Below, piece by piece: positions 1-11,852 of a stretch of DNA of 64,000 bases. Within the stretch, counting starts at the first letter, position 1. Each line of letters begins with the position of its first letter. The notes beneath the pieces are model-generated. The model searched no databases, was not told where the DNA came from, and saw only the letters and a program-made list of their open reading frames with translations. The position numbers were made by a program, and so were the translations under genes. Source of the DNA: Hysterium pulicare CBS 123377 (taxonomy: Eukaryota; Ascomycota; Dothideomycetes; Hysteriales; Hysteriaceae); assembly GCA_000467715.1 (NCBI GenBank), contig AJFK01000539.1, forward strand, positions 94,825-158,824. Reading direction: 5' to 3'.

Positions 1-570
1 TATGAGGTACTGAAGGATGAAGACCTGACTAAATGGTGAGCTTGGATGCGTAATGAGTAAGTGTGAAGGAACAAGATGGAAGCATTGCCTTCAGGCCTTT
101 AGCACTGATGCACGGTCCATCCGCTATTTATATACGATTTCCGGTCAGCACGCGACAATCCATCATTCAACCTACCTATGTTGTGCATCCCGAGAAGCTT
201 TTATATTCCACTTGCACAACGTCCAAGCGTATGAGTGTCAACATTGGTCCCAAATCAATGGCCTGTTACCATGCATCGAGCTGCTGGACAGCGGCGGACA
301 AGTCTTCGTGAGCTGTTCATTTGTCCTACGGTCCGGATCCACTTTCACTTTTACGCTTCTTTTCGAACACCCACTTAATAGACAGTATACCGAAAGAGAT
401 TTATTCGAGAAACAGCTCTTGGCCCCTACGAATACGCACCATCCATTGTCGCATGAAACCATGGGAAGTGACACAACTTCCAGGCTTCCAAGCCACCCGA
501 CATCGAGGGATTCTTGAACTTATGATACTAGCCACGATCTTTCCCTTTCAAAATCTCCTACTAAGTCCTT

Positions 571-598
571 GCCATGTGCCTCTCGCCATGTGCCTCTC
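571..598. repeat. 14-bp tandem duplication
   Basis: Two perfect adjacent copies of gccatgtgcctctc. They sit at the very start of the open frame described in the next entry, so the apparent N-terminus of that frame is partly made by this duplication. Confidence 0.8.
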
Positions 599-1122
599 GC
601 CTCCATTCTCGAGTAGACTTTGGATTTCCCCATGGTTTCTACTGCGCCTCTGGGGACTCATCCATATACGCTACTGTCGGTTTCCCAAACAGCGGCATCA
701 TTACATCCACTTCGAAGACTGTAGACAATGACTCGATATCTCACACAAGGCCAACTTCATCCAATTCTCAATCTCTCACAGGATCGACAACCACGTGCAC
801 GGCCACATCCAGCCATTTTCCAAACTCAAAAAGAACGATTGGAATAGGGCTTGGTGTTGGTGTATCCATAGGTGTGCTCACCACAGCAGCTGCAACGGGC
901 GGCATGTGGTTGCTCCTAACGAAAAGAACGAGGGCTCGCCTTGAAGCTCTAAATGTAGGGCAACAACATCGCCAAGCGAGAAGAGAATTGACTGCGCAAG
1001 ATATATCAGAGATAAATGGGCAGGAATGTCGTGAAATTGGTGGTCAGGATAGACACGAAATGCCTCAGCAGGCAAGGAACGAATCACCTGCGGGGACCAC
1101 AGCGACGAAGCTTGCTTGTTAG
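574..1122 (+). pseudogene. Remnant of a single-pass fungal surface protein (C-terminal part)
   Basis: An open frame of 182 codons. After a Ser/Thr-rich stretch it carries one clear transmembrane helix at about residues 90-115 (core IGIGLGVGVSIGV), followed by a basic stop-transfer KRTRAR and a polar tail rich in Gln, Glu and Arg. This Ser/Thr stalk, single helix and short cytoplasmic tail is the usual C-terminal half of many ascomycete surface proteins. A signal peptide and a Cys-rich ectodomain would be expected upstream, but the frame is closed by a stop just before position 574 and the first codons are a 14-bp tandem duplication. I found no convincing upstream exon. It may be a truncated gene, or its 5' exons may lie beyond what I could splice. 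No function is assigned. Confidence 0.35.
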
Positions 1123-2481
1123 ACGGATTGGCTGAGCAATGGGGATGCACAAGCAACGTTTAAGGAATCACCGCAGTGGATTTGAGGATATTTAGGATCA
1201 TCGAGCGTGAGACTACACTGGGGCTTCCAGCGCAATTAAACACTTCTTGGACGTAGAATCTGGCTCTTCCTGTACTTTAGCATAATTGGACTTCACAAAG
1301 GTCGTTGCGAACACCAGGGTAACTGTCAATAACCGGAGAGATCAGTTTGCCAATCCAACATCCTCGTATGGTTTAGCGCCGAAGCTATCTAAGCTAATCG
1401 TAAGGCTGCTATTAAGGCTGTCAAAGGACCAGGGTACCGATGCCCCAATGTAGTAAGTATCGACTATTTAAGGCCAGAAGAAATACGGTGAGTATCAATA
1501 CGGGGATCCCGAGCGAGAAAAAAGAGGGCTAATGCGAAGGCCATCATGAAGATCAAAGTATGGGATTTTTTAGGAATTGCAAAGAGAATTGGAAGTAGTT
1601 TGATAAGGTTAAACACAAGCTCTGATAGTTCCACATGGCAGTACGCAGTGAATCAGATGATTGGTGGTACTGGTGCTTGTTGTCTTATTTTTATGCCACC
1701 GACCTCTATTGACTCATTCCTTCCTTTTGATGGCAGTACATCACCGCCAATCCCCGGCCTAAACGTCGCAAAAGTCTACTTAAGCTCCGATTTAGTTCCC
1801 CCCTCGCTACGATCGTAATGGCGGTTGTGAACACAAAGATATACGTCTCCGTAGCTCAGGACCAAGGTACTGGTACAGAAAGCAGAGTGTGCTTCGATTT
1901 GACGTTTACCAACGGCGTCTCCATAGCGTCGAGGATTCGAACCAACGACGTTGATGTCAAGACTTGACCATTGCTCGAGGATTAATATCAAAATAAAACA
2001 TCCTTAGCATAAGGCTTCTAGAGAAGGATGAGCACAAACCAAAGTCTGGGTCAATGTATGTGGTAGTTGTTGCAGCATGCGCGATCCAGTAATGATGTAA
2101 AAAGTCAGACCTCCCCTATGTTGACACAACTATGTGGCAACAAGAGCCACTCGATGATCCTGAATGCTTCAAGGCCAGGAAAAAGTGCATGTCGGGCCTT
2201 TTCTCAGGTACATTAGGAATCGTATCGACGTAACGATCCAGCTAATATGACGTGACGTTGCGTTGTTTGGTTCCTTTTATATGATTGCCACCTCAGCCAC
2301 TCCATCCTTCGACGTATGGTGGTATTCGATCGATCCTTTATAGAAACTCCATGAGCTGACACATTCCTGACTCAGGCGTCCAAGGAGACCTGCAAGGCTT
2401 CCCGTCCGTCTTCCAATGCATTCATCGGGAAACGTTGACCTAATTCGGAAGTGCAAAACATGCTGCAGACAGAGACTCCCT
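1123..2481. other. Intergenic stretch without a supported gene
   Basis: Only short open frames with no recognisable domains. A tRNA B-box-like word (ggattcgaacc, 1933-1943) occurs but does not fold as a T-arm. The last few hundred bases probably hold the 3' UTR of the minus-strand regulator that ends at 2482. Confidence 0.5.
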
Positions 2482-3789
2482 TCACGCAAGCCCACAAACC
2501 TCCAAAGGCCACCTGATCCAAGGTAAATGCTCGTCATCGATCACTGGTTGCATTTCCATCAAAATGTGTTCGGCGAATCCATCTAGATACCAAAAATATG
2601 ATGCTCGCTTGATCAGTATGCACATGTGAGCCAGGAGAACTAAAGCTGGTCCTTTCTTTTCGCCGAGATTCTCGAGATACTCCTGGTCTACGTGCTCAAC
2701 CCAGAACAAAACGGCATACTTGGGTCCAATCCGACTCTCGGGAGAGAAGGTTAGAGCAAAGGCTTGTCGTAGCCATCGAATAGCATCTTCATATGATGGT
2801 CCAGATTGCTCTTCGTCCGGTGGCAGGTTTGTGAACATACCATGCAACTCCACGAGACGAAAATCTTCAGGATTCAGGGAAACGTCTACAAAGGAGACTC
2901 TGCGTCTATGTAGTTGATCCTTCATTGGCCCGGTTGCTAACCAAGTGTACCATTGCTGAGGAAGTTCGCCGACGCCTCGATGTAGGTACAGCCACTCTGG
3001 TGCTCCGCCAGTGTCTCCAGGTCTGGTGTTGAACAAGCTCTCTTCCCTTGGGGCTGCAAAGGAGTAGACGGTAGTGAGTGCGGAGAACGCCAGGAGCGCA
3101 TGAACATTGTCTGCTGTTACGTTGTTGAGATTGGAACGGTATTCAGGTAATGCTAGGTCTTGATGAAAGGCCGCTAGTTGAACGTTTTTGGCGCGAATAG
3201 TTGGATTAGAAGTAAGTCTGGCCAAATGAAGAGCTGAGACAGCGAGTATACCGCGCATAAGGAATGGATATCGATGAGCTAATATGGGAAGGTCGACCTG
3301 CCATGGTTTGCTACCGTCTTGATGACCGTCACCGAAACCGAAGCAGGTAGATATCGTCCACTGGTGAAGAAGGGCTAGATCCCTAAGTGGCAGCTCGTTG
3401 TATTGAGGTTGTGGCTCCTCTATACTGCTCTCAGGTGTATGAGAGGAAGTGGTCGGCGTTGTTGTAGGTGTAGAAGGTTGACCTTGGGCTTGTATCATCT
3501 CAGTCGGCGATGGATATATGCAGTCTGAGGAATATCGATGGCAATTAGAGCACTTTGGTTTCTCCTCATCACACTGAAGATTGTTGGTCATTCAAGGTTC
3601 ATCGTTTCGGTAGGATCTTGAATCGACTTGGTGGCTTGTCAGGAGACAGCGTACCTTGATCTTTCTCCGCTTGCATGTTGAACACCCGCTTTTGACCTTT
3701 CGATGAGGACGTTTCTTGTAGACTGCCATGTGTAAGAGGGTGTTTGATCAAGAGCGTCGCAACCAAATACCTTTCGTGTCGTCCGCCAT
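2482..3789 (-). CDS. Zn2Cys6 transcription regulator (UPC2-like class)
   Basis: Three exons, 3789-3771, 3722-3655 and 3573-2482, encode 392 residues. Splicing exon 2 to exon 3 assembles one binuclear cluster: SGCSTCKRRKIK joined to CDEEKPKCSNCHRYSSDC. The resulting spacing C-x2-C-x6-C-x5-C-x2-C-x6-C is canonical for DNA-binding Zn2Cys6 proteins, and the basic flank (KKRPHRKVK) precedes it. The rest is a helical fungal regulator domain. It contains LLHQWTISTCFGFG, SALHLARLTS and the ending PWIRWPLEVCG, which is typical of the UPC2/sterol-uptake-like group of small regulators. The first intron (48 nt) is inferred from the short exon MADDTK. A second ATG at 3729 lies in frame at the end of that intron, so an alternative start MAVYKK is possible. 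The target pathway cannot be read from the sequence, and no biosynthetic cluster lies next to it. Confidence 0.85.
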
Positions 3790-3910
3790 CACTAGAAAAC
3801 GATATTGCGGAAATGAAGTTCGGAGATTAGATAAGTTGTGAACAGTACAACGATCATTTATTGATTTGCACAAATGCCAACGACTTCAAGAGTCAAACAA
3901 CCACAGATGC

Positions 3911-3950
3911 AAGAAGACGAGAAGAAGAAGATGATGATGATGAGGATGAA
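3911..3950. repeat. Purine-rich (GAA/GAT) microsatellite
   Basis: A run of GAA, GAC and GAT triplets, roughly 120 bp upstream of the regulator start on the opposite strand. It is an imperfect trinucleotide repeat with no coding context. Confidence 0.7.
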
Positions 3951-4266
3951 ATAAGAGATAAAAAGAACAGTTTGCAACTCCTTTCGGGGGCGACCGATAG
4001 TTCAGAAGCACGAGAATCATAGTGCAACTTCGGTGTTCCTTCCTACAAAATAGGCCTCCAAAGCTCTAGGGCTGAAATAGTGCATCGTTTGGACCCTTGG
4101 ACACTATATTTCGGCAAATCACACGCGAACGAGTTACCTTGGAATGTGCCTTACAGATTTCGCGTATGACAAATCGTTAGGCGCTCAGTGAATATAGATA
4201 GCTCTTGGAGTTGTTGCTTGACCGCCATATGCGGCATTGTCTTCGGGCTCTTGCTTTCGCGAAACA

Positions 4267-4326
4267 TTGACGAAGGCGAATACGAATATCCTGATTTTGA
4301 CGAAGGCGAATACCAAGTTCCTGATT
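4267..4326. repeat. Two-copy 30-bp tandem repeat
   Basis: Two adjacent 30-bp units, each starting ttgacgaaggcgaatac and ending tcctgatt, differ at only a few internal bases. Because the unit is a multiple of three, the frames stay open across it, which explains a spurious short ORF here. Confidence 0.8.
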
Positions 4327-5727
4327 GCGCAGTGTGCCGGAAAGCGAACGTGCGGAGTAGAATTCAGAGAGAAGCGCGAGTTTATCGCGAATTGAGAACC
4401 TGCGGACGGTGATGCGAGATGTCCAGATGTCCACGAGTTGTCCTTTTTTGAAGATACAAAGCAACCTGGAAAAGACGAACTGGAATGCTGTTAAGAGGAA
4501 CTTCTTTGAATATCACCGTCTCCGATTCGCGGCTCCGGTTGAAAAGGTTACAGCAACGATCATGGTGCACTTTTTGCCTCTGTAATTAGGAACCGGAGTC
4601 TGCACAGGATAGCATGAAAAATAGTCGTAAAAATGCAGGGTGCGCAACGAAGAAATAAAAAGCATCGCTCAGCCTCTGCACGCGCTGCCTCCTCTTGAAT
4701 AATATCTTGAATCAGAATTCTGGAGGATTTAGTTGTACAACACTAAGTAAAAGATCTAATTCCGTTCAACGTCATTGAGGAGATGTTTGTTCGCGAAATT
4801 TGCCAAAACTCCCTTGTCTCGGTCATTGATTGGATTGAACTACTCCATTATTTCGAAACCGACTGTTGGGGTAATTACGAGGCTTCACGTAAACTTGCTG
4901 AACTGATTTGATGATGTTCAGCGATGCTGCATTTCAATACTTGTAAACAAAGCCAAAAGCCGTGCATATTCGCTCATATTTCACTTTATCGACGTGGTGC
5001 TTATGAAGGACATAAAGTGGAACATCAAGCTTGAGATGACAGCCATCTCTCAGGAAACCATGGTTGCCTAGGTGCTCGCCCAACGGTCCGTTGCGGTACC
5101 GCGCGGACAGCGCAACATCAAGTAATAAGAAACTTGGCAAAAGGCAGAATAATCATCGCACAAGAAACTGAACAACAGCAACTTCCTATTGTTCATGAAT
5201 ATCATCAAAATAAAATTTGCCAGCCTCAAATCGCATCGAATTCCCATACAGAAACCACATTTCTCGCGTTCGCATCCCTTTCCAGCTTAACAAGGCAGCG
5301 AAACAAGGGGATCGCCATTGGCTAGTTAGACCAACGCACGCCCCTCGCTCGCCTCCCCAAAGAACTCACCCCGACACAAGTTGTCGCCGCGACCAACAAC
5401 CTCCATTGCAAGCAAAGCCTTCCCTCACATCCCGGCACCACAGACTCATCAGAAAATTCACAAAAATGGCAGCCCCATCAAACGCATGAGCTGATGAGCA
5501 CATCCATCGCTTCAGCGAGAATATATCGACGGGTTTTGGGTCGAAAAGGCGACGGCAAAGCCTGCGCGATCGCTGCGACCGAGCGCAGCTTTGGCCACAA
5601 AATCGCGAGGGACTGCGAATACGCAGCTCAGTTTCACGACTACGCTTGCCACGGCAACGCTGCATCATCTCACTTCTGATTGTCGCATTCGACAACGCTC
5701 TCGTTCAACCTACCCACATCATCAACC

Positions 5728-7659
5728 ATGACGCAACGGGTCACCGGCCAACGCTTTCGCCAGCGCAAACTTTCTACCAAGCAGAACTTGCAGGTAGTAC
5801 GCGAAAATGAGGTCGAAAAGCAGCCTGACGACGACGCGACCCGTCACATTCCTAAGGTCGAGACCGGGGTGGAGAAGGGCGAGGAGATTGTAAGTTTTTC
5901 CCAGCCCGCGCCTAACCGCTTCCGTCGCCTCACCACCCCCTTTATCTACGCCTTGCTGTCGTCACCGCGTATAGTCGCCACTTGATGACTCAGACGCATT
6001 CTTTCATACTTACCAATTTTTGAACATCGCGCAGTCGAAATAATAGAATGCTAACGTGTCGAGAAATAGGAACACCACTTACAAGCAGTCATCTCAGCCG
6101 CAGCAACAGGCGGAAAAGTTGAACCTCTCTACATCCCAACACCAGAGGCTAAAGCAAGTAAACTTGCATATGATGACCTCTATCCAAGACACTTCACACA
6201 ACCAGCAACTTACATTCGCTTTTCATCCACCGTAGAAGACACTTCGGGATGTCCGTACTGCATGACCGGTGATGATGTTGCCTTTCTCAAGACATATAAT
6301 CACAAGAAAGGCAAAACCGTCCAATGTTCCGAAGATGAGTTCGAAGAAGTCATGAACTTTTTCGAGCAGACATCGCAGACAAAACAGCCCATGGCACATA
6401 TTGACAATCCACCGGTCGTCTCGTATGAAGAACTGGAAGCAGAATTCGACGACACCATCAGTGAGTCAGCCAGGAGGTTTGCCAAGGACATCTACAACCA
6501 CTGGAAGAACCAGCGGACGTTGAAAGAAAACTGTCCATTGATGCCCACGTTGAAGTTCGAGACGAACCTCGACACCGACGATGCAGATCCGTATGTGTGC
6601 TTCCGACGTCGGGAGGTACGGCAAGTCCGGAAGACGCGTGGTAGGGATGCGCAGGTGACGGAGAAGCTGAAGAAGCTGAGGAAGGAGTTGGAGGAGGCGA
6701 GACTGTTGATGTCTCAGGTGAAGCGTAGAGAAGTCTTGTATCGGGATCAGCTTGCCATGGACAGGCAAATCTTCGAACAACGGACTGCTGTAAAGGAGAT
6801 TAAGAGGAAGCTTAGCATCAAAGGTGATGACGAAGAGCTCCTCATCAATCAAAAGGTACGTGCGACATTTAGAGAAGATGGTGCTCCACTTACTGACGTC
6901 TGGCAGCCTGCGCCGAAACCAAAACCCAAAGTCGATGTCCAGGCTATCCAACGAGGCATTCCCGGAATGGGCCCAAAGCCATCAATCACACGTGCGGATG
7001 GACGCCTTCTCGATTCTGACCTAATCTCTTTAGAAGAACAGCAGGCCAAACGTTCCGAGGCAATTGATGGCTTCATCGAAGAAAATCTGACTAAGCACCA
7101 GAAATGGAACGTTGGATGGGTAGACCAAACATGGCGACCAATCACCCCGCCTTTGGATCAACCTGCCTCAAAATCCAATTTCCGACCAGTCTTTACGAGC
7201 TCACAGCTACCCACACCACCAGCCTCAGAATCCTCTGAAACTTCTGGTGATCCCATGCAGATTGACTCGGGAGTAACTAAGCGCGAGACACGTTCGATGG
7301 CTCGGATCAGATATGCAACTCCCCCGGATGATGTGCCTTATCAAGAGCAGTGCCGGTACCGTCGTCGTACGGGCCGTGGCGGTCGTGTAATGATTGATCG
7401 TCGTGGGGTAAAGCGACAGCGTCTAAATCCAATAGATGAACGGGTCGCAGATCGATACAAATATTCTGGAGACAGCAGCGAAGATGAGCAGATATATCCT
7501 GTCGACTGGACGGACAACATGCATATTCGATATCGCATAATGATCGATCGACAGGGAGAGAAGTCGCAGCATGCTCAAGCGGCAGCGCAATCGCGAAGGG
7601 CGATAGCGGATTCCAATCATAACCGATCCTCATCTGGACACCTGCTACCACCCTCATAG
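5728..7659 (+). CDS. EPL1: Enhancer of polycomb-like protein Epl1 (NuA4 subunit)
   Basis: Two exons, 5728-5889 and 6070-7659, give 583 residues. The N-terminus MTQRVTGQRFRQRKLS followed, across the intron, by EHHLQAVISAAATGGK is the EPcA region of Epl1. YIPTPEA, the segment QPATYIRFSSTVEDTSG and the CPYC motif before residue 120 belong to the same conserved block. A strongly charged coiled coil (EKLKKLRKELEEARLL) lies at about residues 250-300, and the tail is basic and low in complexity. In yeast, Epl1 scaffolds Esa1, Yng2 and Eaf6 in Piccolo/NuA4 and directs acetylation of nucleosomal H4 and H2A, so this protein should be nuclear. The start is the first ATG in frame with the conserved N-terminus. 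The neighbouring SET gene converges on its 3' end about 365 bp away. Confidence 0.93.
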
Positions 7660-8024
7660 AGTTGAGAGGAGAATTCTTACGTTCCGAGATGACTGTTGAC
7701 ATTGTTATGGGGCCGATCAAACCTCTTGTTTTAATCGGGCGATGGATTGGCGTGTCTGAGTTCGGATATTTTGATTGGTGGAAGGACGGTATTTGATTAT
7801 GTACAACAGTCCCCATCGGACTTTTTGGAGAGAGACGAGGTTATCACACCCGGCTTTCGATTCGATTTGGCGGAAACTGTGTGGAGCGTACCTATACCCT
7901 GTAGATTAGTAGCCATCATTGGCACAAAAAAACAACCACAACAGAAAGGCTCACCTGAGCAATGATACCCACCACTACTTAGCCATTTCCCATTTTTCAT
8001 GTGTTCACAGCAAAGCAGCGCATC

Positions 8025-9615
8025 CTATGCAAACTTTCTTCTCTTGCTTACATCGTTCTGGGGACTGGTTTCAGTCCTCTTCACCCTTGTTTCTCTTGGA
8101 TCGCCTAATTCTTCGACTATGCTTTGCAAGATCTTTTCGGTTTCCCTTAGTATCATCTTTTCTCCCATACGCACTTGCTTTGCCATCCGCTTTCTCGATT
8201 CACTAGGAAGTGGCTCCTGGAACTCCATGTCAAGGGTGGTTGGGTACTGGGCGATTCGAGACTTGATAATGCTAAGAAGTGTTCTTGCGCCTCTCGGAGA
8301 GTGTTTGTCGTGCTTCGGTAGCTTTCCCTTGGACTTCATGCGATCGAACTCGGATTGTGATAAGAGCAGTGCTTCGATGAGCACAACCAGCTCGGAAGAG
8401 ATGTTTCCAAGGGGGTCGTTTTCATCTGCGACTGCTATGTCGTAGCCCGAATCTACGATATCATACTCTTCCAGATATTCCAGCTGTGGGCATCAGGATT
8501 GCCGAACTTGCATTGGATCTGAATGAACTTACTCTTGTGTCAATCACGGATTTCGAGACATGGCCATCGTTCTTCAGAATCCCGCAGACTAACTCGAATG
8601 GTATCTCTACCACATCGTACTTGGCATAATTGTCCGTGATGTATCCATATCGGCGAAGTATGTCCGATCGAGGAAGAGGTCCATAATCATTGAAGATTTG
8701 CTCTCCTGCCTTAATGGGCTTAAGTGCTTTCATCACCAGGGCATCGGCTTCGTGAAAAAGTCGCGCCTGATCTCAGATTAGCAGAGCACCAAAATATGTC
8801 GCCTCTCAACGAACATTATTTCTGTCAGCATCAGCGTTGAGCATATCTGCCAACGGTACCATTCCTTTCGGTAAGGCCTCATCCTCCTCCTCCGACACAT
8901 ACCCTTCTTCATCGACTTCTTTGTTGGGATTGGCAGGCTCGATGTCGAAGGCATATGCCATGATAATGGACCCCATACGATGCGCCAAGGCGAGCAAGTC
9001 CAAATCTGACAGCTGAGGCGTTCTAGCAAGAATAATATCCTGATGCTTCCGGATGACCGGTATCAGTATCTCATTAAATGTAGCATTAGCCCCATCTCTT
9101 CCAATCTTGTTCTGCACAGCGCTGGCTTGCAGTTCTGCCAGCTCGTCCTCGGCCCAGAACATAAGCGTGTCGAATTCTGTGGGAAGGATGTCGAAATAAG
9201 CCTTCCATTTCGAGGCGCCATCTTGAAGAAACTCGAAGATCATGACGAGAATTAGAGAGAGCCAAGGATCGAGCTCTTGAAAAACTTCGCGGAGTTTGGC
9301 GCTGAGGATGGAGTTCTCTACAGAGAGGATTGTGGAGCGGGGGATACTGAATAGAAGTTCATCTTCTTCGATATCTGCTTTAGCCACTGAGCTTCAAGTT
9401 AGCTATTCTGTCCCAGGAAAGTGATTTGCATCTGGGAGTAAAGCGAAAGGTTGCCCTGAACGCTTCCTGGAAAGGGATATCAACCTACCAACAGCTCGTC
9501 CTTCATCCATTTCCCGCAAATCTTGGAGACTAATCTTTCCGCTGATATTGGCTGAAGACTTTGCTAGCCAGGCCATGAAGGCGTTTGACTTATCTTCAAA
9601 TTCATCATCCATCAT
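8025..9615 (-). CDS. SET-domain lysine methyltransferase, Rkm4/SETD6-like
   Basis: Four exons, 9615-9489, 9386-8815, 8766-8533 and 8483-8025, encode 463 residues (462 if the second of two adjacent Met codons is used). The protein shows the split SET fold of the Rkm/SETD6/Rubisco-methyltransferase group. An N-SET part contains LLFSIPRSTILS. It is followed by a long insert with an acidic loop (EEDEALPKG) and the SET core VPLADMLNADADRNNARLF. The tyrosine motif GEQIFNDYGPLPRSDILRR comes next, then a C-terminal substrate-binding domain after residue 311. Yeast Rkm4 monomethylates large-subunit ribosomal protein L42. That substrate is assumed by family and not shown here, and a SETD6-like role is the alternative. 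All junctions keep frame. It converges with EPL1 and is divergent from KAE1. Confidence 0.88.
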
Positions 9616-10170
9616 TTTCGATTTTGTTTTGTAGTGTTGTAGAGTTCTGGAGTGTGATAGCGAAAGTAATAATTTAGCGGAGTATGTGTAAGTTTTTCCG
9701 GAGCCGAAAGTCCGTTATTGGACGAATGCACACCGCAATCCGAAATGGTAACACGCACTAATGATAAGTTTTGAATTGATATGAGGAAGAAAATGAACAT
9801 GGGCAAAGATCAATTCTTAGTTTTTCTTAGATACTTAAAGTGCTTTCATATAATATTGAACTGTGCCCTGAGAAAACTTAGAATATGGCGGATAGGTATT
9901 CTACCTTAATCGGCCAATACTCCGACGCGAATCAGTTTCAGCCAAATCAGTTTCAGATCTCTAACACATAGAGTAGACGACTGCGAATGAAAATCTCGAG
10001 GCAAGAAATTACCATATAAAGTTCTAGGACGAATTTACTCGCCTCCAAAACTGGACCCATTCCAATTCTCAGCCCTATCATTCTCTTATCGATAAAGCCT
10101 CGAAATCATCGCCCCTCCAGCACTCAACTTCACATTTCTTAAAGCCTGAATCCCCGCAAACACCTGCAAA
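9616..10170. promoter_or_regulatory. Divergent promoter between the SET methyltransferase and KAE1
   Basis: About 555 bp separate the start codons of two genes read away from each other. I see no open frame of interest. The stretch is moderately AT-rich and must carry both 5' UTRs and core promoters. No specific binding site can be assigned. Confidence 0.5.
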
Positions 10171-11340
10171 ATGATCGCGATCGGCCTTGAAGGCAGCGCC
10201 AACAAAATAGGCGTAGGAATAATATCACACCCAGGCAACTCCACATCCATCAAACCTCCCATCATCCTCGCAAACCTCCGACACACATACGTCTCTCCGC
10301 CCGGCGAAGGCTTTCTCCCCAAAGACACAGCGAAGCACCACCGAGCATGGGTAGTGCGATTAGTCAAGCAAGCTATGCGACAGGCGAAGGTCACGATAGA
10401 GGATGTAGATTGTATATGCTATACCAAGGGACCGGGGATGGGCGCGCCGTTGCAAAGCGTGGCTGTTGCTGCGAGGATGTTGAGTCTGCTTTGGGGGAAG
10501 GAGTTGGTTGGGGTGAATCATTGTGTTGGGCGTACGTCTATATTCTCTTTCCCCTAGGCTCCATATAGCAGGATGGAGTGAAAGGATTAGCGGCCTGTAC
10601 TGCTTGACTACCAGAACTAACGGCGCAAAACAGACATCGAAATGGGCCGCGCAATAACCCACGCCGCCAACCCCGTCGTCCTCTACGTCTCAGGCGGCAA
10701 CACCCAAGTAATAGCCTACTCCTCCCGCTACTACCGCATCTTCGGCGAAACCCTCGACATAGCCGTCGGAAACTGTCTCGACCGCTTCGCACGCACTCTC
10801 CGCATCCCCAACGACCCCGCCCCGGGCTATAACATCGAACAGCTCGCTAAACAAGGCAAGAACCTCGTAGACCTCCCCTACGCGGTCAAAGGCATGGACG
10901 CCAGCTTCTCGGGCATACTGGCGAGTGCGGACGTCTTAGCGGGTCAGATCAGGGAGGAGTTGGACGAGGGGAAGAGGTTGAGGACTGAGGAGGGAGAGTT
11001 GGTCACGAAGGCGGATTTGTGCTTTTCGTTGCAGGAGACGGTTTATGCCATGTTGGTGGAGATTACGGAGAGGGCCATGGCGCATGTGGGGTCGGATCAG
11101 GTGCTGGTGGTTGGCGGTGTGGGGTGTAATGAACGATTACAAGAGATGATGGGGTTGATGGCTAGGGATAGAGGTGGTAGTGTGTTTGCGACGGATGAGA
11201 GGTTTTGCATCGATAATGGGATTATGATTGCGCATGCCGGCTTGTTGGCTTATGAGACGGGCATCAAGACGAAGTTGGAGGATAGTACGTGTACGCAGAG
11301 ATATAGAACTGATGAGGTGTTTGTCGGGTGGAGAGAATGA
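10171..11340 (+). CDS. KAE1: tRNA N6-threonylcarbamoyladenosine synthase catalytic subunit Kae1/OSGEP
   Basis: Two exons, 10171-10531 and 10634-11340, encode 355 residues, the usual length for cytosolic Kae1. The start [16 protein letters not shown] matches the family N-terminus. The intron splits the metal-binding motif, which is restored as NHCVGHIEMGR (His117 and His121). Further ASKHA-fold motifs are [36 protein letters not shown] and the C-terminal metal/phosphate loop [13 protein letters not shown]. Kae1 is the catalytic subunit of the KEOPS complex (with Bud32, Pcc1, Cgi121 and, in fungi, Gon7). It transfers threonylcarbamoyl to A37 of ANN-decoding tRNAs. No mitochondrial presequence is seen, which separates it from Qri7. 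The start is fixed by the conserved N-terminus. Confidence 0.96.
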
Positions 11341-11852
11341 AAATTCCAGATTACCAAGTTGCAGTAGTATTGCCATGACTAACATGAAGGCCAAGGGCGA
11401 CGAGCAGAAATCGTGTTCCGTCATGATATCCTTCAAGTCTTTAAAATACCTATATGAAATAGTACATATAGAAAAAGAAATGAATTGCCAGAGCCAGGCG
11501 ACCATCATCCCGACCTTTCTTGCCTTGAAGAGCTTTTGAGAGAATGCGCCGTGCCGTGGAGGGCCCTTTCCCTCAATGCCCAATATGAAATTCTATCGCA
11601 GGAAAAGCTCCCTCAAAAATGCCCATTCGATCCTGACCATACGCCCATTTCCAGATGTTGCCGGGTTGAAGGCCGGCATACTGGATGAGCAAAGACTATC
11701 CCAAAACTAGGTATTATTTGCAAGCCCAAAACGATGAAGAACGCCGGACCATTATGATCATCGTTCTTCAGAATTGTCGTTCTATGCGTCAAACCATTGG
11801 GGCTTCGTTGCCGGAAGATACTAGGTGCTTTTCATACGCATCATCGCGCTTG
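11341..11852. other. Convergent intergenic region (KAE1 and AMPK beta 3' ends)
   Basis: About 510 bp between two convergent stop codons. It contains no recognisable gene and should be 3' UTR sequence of both transcripts. Confidence 0.5.

Larger units (their letters stand above)
3790..5727. other. Intergenic region between the Zn2Cys6 regulator and EPL1
   Basis: About 1.9 kb with no recognisable coding region. It should contain the divergent promoters of the regulator (minus) and EPL1 (plus). Visible structure is a purine-rich simple repeat near 3911-3950 and a two-copy 30-bp tandem repeat at 4267-4326. Open frames here are short and lack domains. Confidence 0.6.

Noticed and set aside
1851-1975. 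tRNA-like words (gtagctcagg at 1851-1860 and ggattcgaacc at 1933-1943)
   Set aside because: The two words are on opposite strands in tRNA sense, and the B-box flanks do not form a 5-bp T-stem. No acceptor or anticodon arm pairs up.
4177-4464. Overlapping frames of 74 and 95 codons on both strands
   Set aside because: Both stay open because of a 30-bp tandem repeat whose unit is a multiple of three. Neither has a domain.
8025-9387. Plus-strand frames at 7999-8445 and 9043-9255
   Set aside because: They are antisense shadows of the SET-domain gene, whose exons on the minus strand carry complete family motifs.
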